Shown one piece after another: positions 22,196-27,703 of a stretch of 29,910 nucleotides of DNA; positions within the stretch are counted from its first letter, which is position 1; each line of letters starts with the position of its first letter. A model generated the notes under the pieces. That model was not told the origin of the DNA. It ran no database searches and was given only the letters and a program-made list of their open reading frames with translations. The position numbers and the translations under genes are program-made. The DNA comes from CAYMDS01 sp964653195 (GTDB taxonomy: Bacteria > Patescibacteriota > Microgenomatia > Levybacterales > UBA12049). Location: contig CAZZCX010000014.1 of assembly GCA_964653195.1 (NCBI GenBank), forward strand, positions 1 through 29,910. Reading direction: 5' to 3'.

Positions 22196-25100
22196 TTAGC
22201 TGACAACGAAATTTAAAATCTTCCCCGGTATATATATAACTTTCCTGATTGTTTTTCCCTCCAGGTGTCTTTTCACATTTTCGCTTTCCTTCGCCATCTT
22301 TTCAACTTCTTCCTGATTCTTGATTCTTGAATCCTGAATCTCAAAAGTTTCTCTCAATTTCCCATTCACTTGTACCGCGATAATTATTGTATCAGATATT
22401 ATCTTATCTACATCGTACTGTGGCCAACTAGATATATGAATAGATTTCCACTGATGAGAAACTGATTTTCGCGGATCTGCATTCATCTGCTCTTTATCTG
22501 CGTGAATCCTATTCCATAGTTCCTCAGTCATATGCGGTGCGAATGGCGCAAGAAGTTTTAATAATACTTCTATCTCACTTCTACTTAATTCATTCTGATC
22601 TGAGAGGAAATTATAATAAGTCATAATCTTGGCAATCGCAGTATTGAACCTCAACTCCTCCATATCCTCAGTCACTCCTTTTATTGTCTTATGCATCATC
22701 GCTGTTCTCGCTTTGTTTTCTATTCTTGAATCTTGAATCTTACTTCTTGAATCGATCGCCATCCTCCACACTCTTTTTAAAAATCTATTTATTCCTTCAA
22801 TACCAGTATCCTGAAAATCTCCTCCCTGTGTGAAAGGACCTATGAAGCCCAAATACGTACGCAGAGTATCAGCGCCATATTTTTTAACGTATTCATCAGG
22901 ATTTATCACATTTCCTTTTGATTTACTCATCTTCGCGCCATCTTTTATAATAAGACCATTCGCACGGAATTTTTGATAAGGCTCTTCAAAATTAATGTAG
23001 CCCAAATCTTTAAATACCATAGTAATGAATCGTGAATATAGAAGATGTAATACAGCATGCTCCGCACCGCCGATGTATGAAGTCACTGGCAGCCAATGCA
23101 AGCGCTCAGAGATATTAGGATATTGAGATATTAGGTTATTTGCATCTTCTTCACTATCACTTAATTTCTTAATATCTTTATTTCTAAATATCACTCTCTC
23201 AGATTTCATCGGCATCGGCAGATCATCCCTATCTGTTGCCAAATACCTGAAGAAATACCAGCTTGAATCTAAAAATGTGTCAGATACGTCTGTTTCCCGC
23301 ACGGCATCTCCTCCGCACCCTGGACACTTAGTCTCATAAAACTCTGGAAAATTCGCCAAAGGTGCCTTTCCGGTACCAAGTGGCTTAAAGTCGTCTACAA
23401 TAGGCAATAGGACTGGAAGTTGATTTTGAGATACAGGGTACCAACCAGCAACCGAGGAATCATGATGCAAGAATTTAGAATCAGGAATATCTATAGCTTC
23501 ATTCTTGCTTCTTGAATCTTGATTCTGCGTTCTATCCCGATACTTTTTTGCTTCATCGGTCATAAACCACGATTCATCTTTATCTGCACATGACTGACAA
23601 TATATCATTGGTATTGGTGGGCCCCAATATCTCTGTCTACTGATTAACCAATCACGCAAATGATAATTTACCGATTTTTTCCCGAATCCATTCTCTTCCA
23701 GCCATAAATTAACTTTATCAATCGAATCAGGCGTCTGCCAATCATCCCATTCTCCTGAGTTGATTATTATGCCTTCTCCTATATACGCTGAGGTATCGAA
23801 ATATTTCGAATTTGAAGTTTTATCATAACCAAGCTCAATTGCACGACCAACAGCTTGCTTCAGAAACATCATCCAATGCTCTACATCTTTCTCTGAATTA
23901 TTATTTTCCCAATTTTTAAATATTGATTCGGCATCCATCCATTCTAAGCTTAATTCAAGTTCATGTGGTTCAAGTTTCTTTGTACCAGTTTTATCACTAT
24001 TTAAAATAATCAAGTAACATGTAGCCCATCCAGCCCTGCTTAACTTCTTTCTTTTATTGTAGAAATGGGTAAATACTGTCTGAATTTTCTCTTTATATGA
24101 AAAGTCAACTAATCCGCTTTCCTCCTCGACTTCCCTTATTATTCCTTTTTCTAAATCTTCACTCTTATTCACACCACCAGCGAATAATCGTACAAGTCCA
24201 TCTGGATGCTTGGATACTGCATATTTTTGAGTCGAAGGATCAAAAATAACAGCACAACCACCATAAACCACTGTTTCATTATCTCGTTTGATACCAGTAA
24301 CCGGTGCTATCACTTGCTTAATCGGTAAATTGTATTTTTTCGCAAATTCGAAATCACGCTTATCATGTGCCGGCACTGCCATTATCGCACCAGTTCCATA
24401 ATCTGTAAGCACATAATCAGCAATCCAAACAGGTATATGCTCATTTGAAACAGGGTTTATCGCATAAATCCCGCTAAATATTCCCGTTTTTTCTTTTCCT
24501 TCAGCTATTCGATCCTGTGCTTCTTTTCTAGAAGCTTTATTAATATAATTTTCTATTTCTTGCTTCTTGTCATCCTGAACTTGCCTCAGAATCTCCGTTA
24601 CTATTTCGTGCTCTGGTGCCACAACTAAAAATGTTGCACCGAAAAGTGTATCCGGCCTAGTAGTAAAAACCTTAAGTTTGCTTTCACCATTTGCCATTAA
24701 CCCTTCGCCATTAACCAATTCAAATTCTATCTGGATTCCTGTCTTTTTCCCGATCCAATTAGTCTGTGCCAGTTTTACTTTCTCAGTCCAATCAAGCTTC
24801 TCGGTATTCGCAAGTAGTCTCTCTGCATAATCTGTGATTCTGAAAAACCACTGCTCAAGATCCTTTCTTTCAACCGGCGTCTCACACCTCTCACAAACTC
24901 CTACTGCGTTTTCTTTGTTATTTCCACTTATAACTTGTGACTTAGGACTTATAACTTTCTGTATCACCTGTTCATCCGACAACACTGTCTTACATGACGG
25001 ACAGAAATTTACAGTTGCTTTATCTTTATATGCAAGTCCCGCCTTAAATAGTTCTATAAACAACCACTGCGTCCACCTGTAATAAGCTGGGTCGTACGTC

Positions 25101-25600
25101 TCAAGCTTTCTTGACCAATCAAACCCATTCCCTAAAGTACGTAATTGTCTATAAAAATTTTCTTCAGATATTACTGCATGCTCCTGTGGAGTCCTACCTA
25201 CTTTAATGGCATAATTTTCTGAATGAATTCCGAATCCATCAAGACCGATAGGTTCAAATACTTCATAGCCCTGCATTCTTTTAAATCTACCGTATGCATC
25301 AATTCCGCCATAAGTAAAAAAGCTTCCTACGTGAAGTCCCTCAGCAGACGGATACGGAAACATCATGAGGTTATAAAAAGGTCCTTTAGATCCTGAGCTC
25401 TTCGAGTCTGAGTCTGAGGAATCAGTCTTTAGAGTCGAATGACCTGCCGAAGGATTTTTTGCAGTATCATGTCTTTCAGCAGGCAAGTCTAGATTAGGTT
25501 GGTAAATCTTTTTCTCTTCCCAAATTTTCTGCCATTTATCTTCTATTTCTAGATGTTTATAATCCTCCTTCTTTAGTGTATTATTTTTAATATCAGACAT
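22196..25600 (-). CDS. leuS: Leucyl-tRNA synthetase with an inserted NUDIX domain
   Basis: This 1134-aa class I enzyme is much longer than the usual 800-880. The HIGH motif is LHVGSFFTYGG and the subgroup marker is DGFGIHSENYA. A zinc-type CPSC/CERC pair is present. The editing domain shows TTRPDTLFGATFLVV and GTGAIMAVPAHDKRD. KMSKS is intact in AKMSKSKGNVINPDEY. Extra length comes from a complete NUDIX domain inside the editing domain and at least five translated 7-bp-period repeats. The N-terminus also carries a Ser/Asp/Lys-rich insert (TDSSDSDSKSSGSK). TGGTATACT ends six bases before ATG 25600, so I take that Met rather than one seven codons upstream. Confidence 0.96.
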   Translation of the reverse strand: MSDIKNNTLKKEDYKHLEIEDKWQKIWEEKKIYQPNLDLPAERHDTAKNPSAGHSTLKTDSSDSDSKSSGSKGPFYNLMMFPYPSAEGLHVGSFFTYGGIDAYGRFKRMQGYEVFEPIGLDGFGIHSENYAIKVGRTPQEHAVISEENFYRQLRTLGNGFDWSRKLETYDPAYYRWTQWLFIELFKAGLAYKDKATVNFCPSCKTVLSDEQVIQKVISPKSQVISGNNKENAVGVCERCETPVERKDLEQWFFRITDYAERLLANTEKLDWTEKVKLAQTNWIGKKTGIQIEFELVNGEGLMANGESKLKVFTTRPDTLFGATFLVVAPEHEIVTEILRQVQDDKKQEIENYINKASRKEAQDRIAEGKEKTGIFSGIYAINPVSNEHIPVWIADYVLTDYGTGAIMAVPAHDKRDFEFAKKYNLPIKQVIAPVTGIKRDNETVVYGGCAVIFDPSTQKYAVSKHPDGLVRLFAGGVNKSEDLEKGIIREVEEESGLVDFSYKEKIQTVFTHFYNKRKKLSRAGWATCYLIILNSDKTGTKKLEPHELELSLEWMDAESIFKNWENNNSEKDVEHWMMFLKQAVGRAIELGYDKTSNSKYFDTSAYIGEGIIINSGEWDDWQTPDSIDKVNLWLEENGFGKKSVNYHLRDWLISRQRYWGPPIPMIYCQSCADKDESWFMTDEAKKYRDRTQNQDSRSKNEAIDIPDSKFLHHDSSVAGWYPVSQNQLPVLLPIVDDFKPLGTGKAPLANFPEFYETKCPGCGGDAVRETDVSDTFLDSSWYFFRYLATDRDDLPMPMKSERVIFRNKDIKKLSDSEEDANNLISQYPNISERLHWLPVTSYIGGAEHAVLHLLYSRFITMVFKDLGYINFEEPYQKFRANGLIIKDGAKMSKSKGNVINPDEYVKKYGADTLRTYLGFIGPFTQGGDFQDTGIEGINRFLKRVWRMAIDSRSKIQDSRIENKARTAMMHKTIKGVTEDMEELRFNTAIAKIMTYYNFLSDQNELSRSEIEVLLKLLAPFAPHMTEELWNRIHADKEQMNADPRKSVSHQWKSIHISSWPQYDVDKIISDTIIIAVQVNGKLRETFEIQDSRIKNQEEVEKMAKESENVKRHLEGKTIRKVIYIPGKILNFVVS
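22312..22339. repeat. Heptamer block in leuS, C-terminal
   Basis: CCTGATT, CTTGATT, CTTGAAT, CCTGAAT: four units encoding the IQDSRIKNQ loop of the C-terminal domain. The decayed copy at 20911 has three units. Confidence 0.9.
22723..22757. repeat. Heptamer block in leuS
   Basis: TTCTTGA, ATCTTGA, ATCTTAC, TTCTTGA, ATCGATC. Translated as IDSRSKIQDSRIE, between the catalytic core and the anticodon-binding domain. Confidence 0.85.
23501..23535. repeat. Heptamer block in leuS
   Basis: ATTCTTG, CTTCTTG, AATCTTG, ATTCTGC, GTTCTAT. Translated as RTQNQDSRSKNEA, near the return from the editing domain to the catalytic core. Confidence 0.85.
23805..24295 (-). other. NUDIX domain inserted in LeuRS editing domain
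   Basis: Between IKQVIAPVTG and AYIGEGIIINSGEW, which are adjacent in ordinary LeuRS apart from a short loop, lie about 160 extra residues. They hold a full NUDIX box: G-x5-E-x7-REUxEExGU (GGVNKSEDLEKG then REVEEESGL, about residues 475-496 from ATG 25600). Before it is GGCAVIFDPSTQKYAVSKHP, and after it the strands CYLIILNSD and ELSLEWMDAESIF. All catalytic Glu residues and the Arg are present, so it may be active. Confidence 0.9.
24685..24719. repeat. Heptamer block in leuS
   Basis: CACCATT, TGCCATT, AACCCTT, CGCCATT, AACCAAT. Translated as LVNGEGLMANGES, just before the TTRPDTLFG segment of the editing domain. Confidence 0.85.
24925..24959. repeat. Heptamer block in leuS
   Basis: CACTTAT, AACTTGT, GACTTAG, GACTTAT, AACTTTC. 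Translated as KVISPKSQVISG, between the two cysteine pairs of the zinc-binding region. Confidence 0.88.
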
Positions 25601-25735
25601 AAACGAAGTATACCATATCATTATTTTTTTACCTATTTAGAGTCAAATAATTAACTGATATCCACTTATATATTGAGATTTACTTTTAAAAATGACATTA
25701 CAATATTATCACAATCTTATCATTTAGCCTTAATT

Positions 25736-26428
25736 ATGAAAATAATATTACTTGTATCAACTTTTTTTCTTCAATACCTTATTTTTGTTAGCACATCTAT
25801 GCATTATACTGCTAATGCTCAACAACTAGATATAATAGACTTAGATCGAATTGACGCAGATGATCCGTTAATTAAAGCAGAAAACGATAAAGATAAAAAA
25901 TCGTCTGTGAAAATTAATTTCACAGGATTTGATTCAGGTACACAAGGATTCAAATTTACAGTAAGCCCTCTCTTAATTACATACGATCAGTTCTCACCAA
26001 CCAACCCTATTATTCGCGAAAACATAATTTCATTTCACAATACATCTTCGGTACCTTTCTTTATATATGCCCAGGAAGATGGAGCTCTTCGAGATAAAGA
26101 AGGTAATTTCATACCTGATACAAATTGCGACAACGGTGCGTGTACTGAAAATGTATCAGCTGTCTGGTTAAGTACTTTGACTTATGGATTCGGATATCGC
26201 TGTATTGACATAAAAGGCTTAAGTTGCTCAAGCGAATTTGGAAACAATGACTATTTTAAGCAGTTATCAAATTCAGGTGCTAAAGAAAATCTTTCTAATT
26301 TCGCTAAAGGTATATCAAATAATGTAAATTATGAAATGAAGATAAACTATAAAGTCAATACTTCAGCTTCCCAATTAGACTCTATTTATTCAAATACTAT
26401 TACCCTTACTGCTTTGCCGGGATATTGA
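25736..26428 (+). CDS. Secreted hypothetical protein
   Basis: This 230-aa protein has a clear signal peptide: MK, then a long hydrophobic core (IILLVSTFFLQYLIFVSTS) and a likely cut after TANA before QQLD. I prefer this ATG because it sits directly before the signal core; an upstream in-frame ATG at 25673 adds 21 polar residues. The mature part reads as a beta-rich wall or surface domain (SVKINFTGFDSGTQGFKFTV, IISFHNTSSVPFFIYAQED) with four cysteines, possibly disulfides. Its last codons overlap the upstream edge of the next gene, so the two are likely one operon and may act together outside the cell. Confidence 0.7.
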   Translation: MKIILLVSTFFLQYLIFVSTSMHYTANAQQLDIIDLDRIDADDPLIKAENDKDKKSSVKINFTGFDSGTQGFKFTVSPLLITYDQFSPTNPIIRENIISFHNTSSVPFFIYAQEDGALRDKEGNFIPDTNCDNGACTENVSAVWLSTLTYGFGYRCIDIKGLSCSSEFGNNDYFKQLSNSGAKENLSNFAKGISNNVNYEMKINYKVNTSASQLDSIYSNTITLTALPGY

Positions 26429-26439
26429 ATTTATCAAGT

Positions 26440-27393
26440 ATGAAAATTAAAACTTTCGCATTTATACTTACTACTTGCTACTTAGTACTTACTACCGGAA
26501 GAGTATTTGCAAGTGATTTCTCAGTTGGACTAATGCCCCAAATAGTCACCATCGATGCTAAAGCAGGCGAAAAAATAGAGACATTTTTGGAAATTGAAAA
26601 TTTCTCAGATACCACGACTACATTTTCAATATCTATTAAAGAATTCAGGAAATCCGAAACCGATGATAACCAGGTTCAATTGCTTCCTGAGACTCCTGAA
26701 TTTCTAACCTTTTCAAAGTTTATACGTATCACCTTAGGCGATGAAGTGCTAAAAGAATTAGTCTTGGCTGGCAAAACAAAGAAAAAAATAAATATATCAG
26801 TTAATATACCAGAAAATATAAAAAATAAAGATTTTACATTCTCAGTACTTTTCACTAGCATTTCAGTTGACGATACTGAATTAGATATCAGCAGAAGCCG
26901 AATTCAGGCTGCAATAGGATCAAATTTTTTAGTTCGTGTAGCTGATTCTAGGAATTCCAGCCTGATAATTGATGAATTTTCTACAAATTTATTCTTCGAA
27001 CGCGGGCCGGTACCATTCAAATTGACTCTTAAGAATCCCAATTCGTACTTCGTTACGACTGTCGGGACGTTGAAAATATGGAATATGTTTGGACAATTAG
27101 TAGGCAAAATCGATTTACCTAACGTAAATATTCTCTCAGGTGACTCACGTGCCTATATCTCAAACACAGAAAATTATCCCGCATCAAAATATGAAGCGAT
27201 ATGGTGGAACGAGAAGTTTCTGCTTGGTTTTTATACAGCTGAAACTTCAATTACTCTCCCTGATTCTAATAACGTATATAGTAGAAAAATTCACTTTTTC
27301 GCCTTGCCTTACCAAGGAATGATACTCGTACTAATACTCACTAGCCTCATACTCTTAATTCGAAAACGATTTATACACCACCTAAATACCTAA
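26440..27393 (+). CDS. Surface-anchored protein resembling DUF916/WxL-interacting proteins
   Basis: This 317-aa protein has a signal peptide MKIKTFAFILTTCYLVLTTG, cut near VFA-SD. An outer part has two beta-sandwich-like segments: first FSVGLMPQIVTIDAKAGEKI and FLEIENFSDTTTTFSISI, then FKLTLKNPNSYFVTTVGTLK. It ends in a C-terminal membrane helix (about 290-309) and a short basic tail. This order of signal, DUF916-like N-domain, second domain, helix and tail resembles Gram-positive wall-associated families, but similarity is by pattern only. A TTG at 26425 overlapping the previous stop is an alternative start. The h-region is encoded by a heptamer repeat. Confidence 0.7.
   Translation: MKIKTFAFILTTCYLVLTTGRVFASDFSVGLMPQIVTIDAKAGEKIETFLEIENFSDTTTTFSISIKEFRKSETDDNQVQLLPETPEFLTFSKFIRITLGDEVLKELVLAGKTKKKINISVNIPENIKNKDFTFSVLFTSISVDDTELDISRSRIQAAIGSNFLVRVADSRNSSLIIDEFSTNLFFERGPVPFKLTLKNPNSYFVTTVGTLKIWNMFGQLVGKIDLPNVNILSGDSRAYISNTENYPASKYEAIWWNEKFLLGFYTAETSITLPDSNNVYSRKIHFFALPYQGMILVLILTSLILLIRKRFIHHLNT
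26461..26495. repeat. Heptamer block encoding a signal-peptide core
   Basis: TTTATAC, TTACTAC, TTGCTAC, TTAGTAC, TTACTAC: five units on the plus strand. They are nearly the same units as in argS at 12056-12090, but translated here as FILTTCYLVLTTG. Confidence 0.92.
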
Positions 27394-27703
27394 TTTAGAT
27401 ATAAAACCCCTTTAAACCGATTTAAAGGTCATAGTTTAAAAAATTGGTTAAAGAAGCCTGATTTCAATTTATACATCTTAAAATATTTGCGTAGTATAAT
27501 ATTTAATCGAAATTAAATATTCGTTTTGAATTCTAAACTAAGTTTACTAACAACAAAGAAATTTATAATTTTTAATAAAATGTGGATAAGTGGTGAATTA
27601 ATTAATTATATATCTTGTAGTATAAATCTAAGGCTAAATAATTATTTATATAAACAACTATAAGATATTATTTATCTCTTTTATGGATATTTACTATATT
27701 TAA
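27394..27703. other. Intergenic region with DnaA box and hairpin
   Basis: 310 bp, very AT-rich, between convergent genes, with no ORF of note. It holds a weak hairpin (27409-27428), a GTAGTATAAT promoter-like string ending at 27500 that runs into a perfect 10-bp inverted repeat with loop CGAA (27498-27521), a consensus DnaA box TGTGGATAA (27581-27589), and a second GTAGTATAA near 27617-27625. Convergent genes do not need promoters here, so an RNA or a protein-binding site is possible. Confidence 0.55.
27409..27428 (+). terminator. Possible terminator hairpin
   Basis: Perfect 8-bp stem CCTTTAAA/TTTAAAGG with loop CCGA, 16 bp after the stop at 27393. The stem is AT-rich and no strong T-run follows, so it is weak as an intrinsic terminator. 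Confidence 0.4.

Noticed and set aside
27581..27589. Replication origin
   Set aside because: Only one consensus DnaA box is present, and there is no dnaA, dnaN or rpmH nearby.
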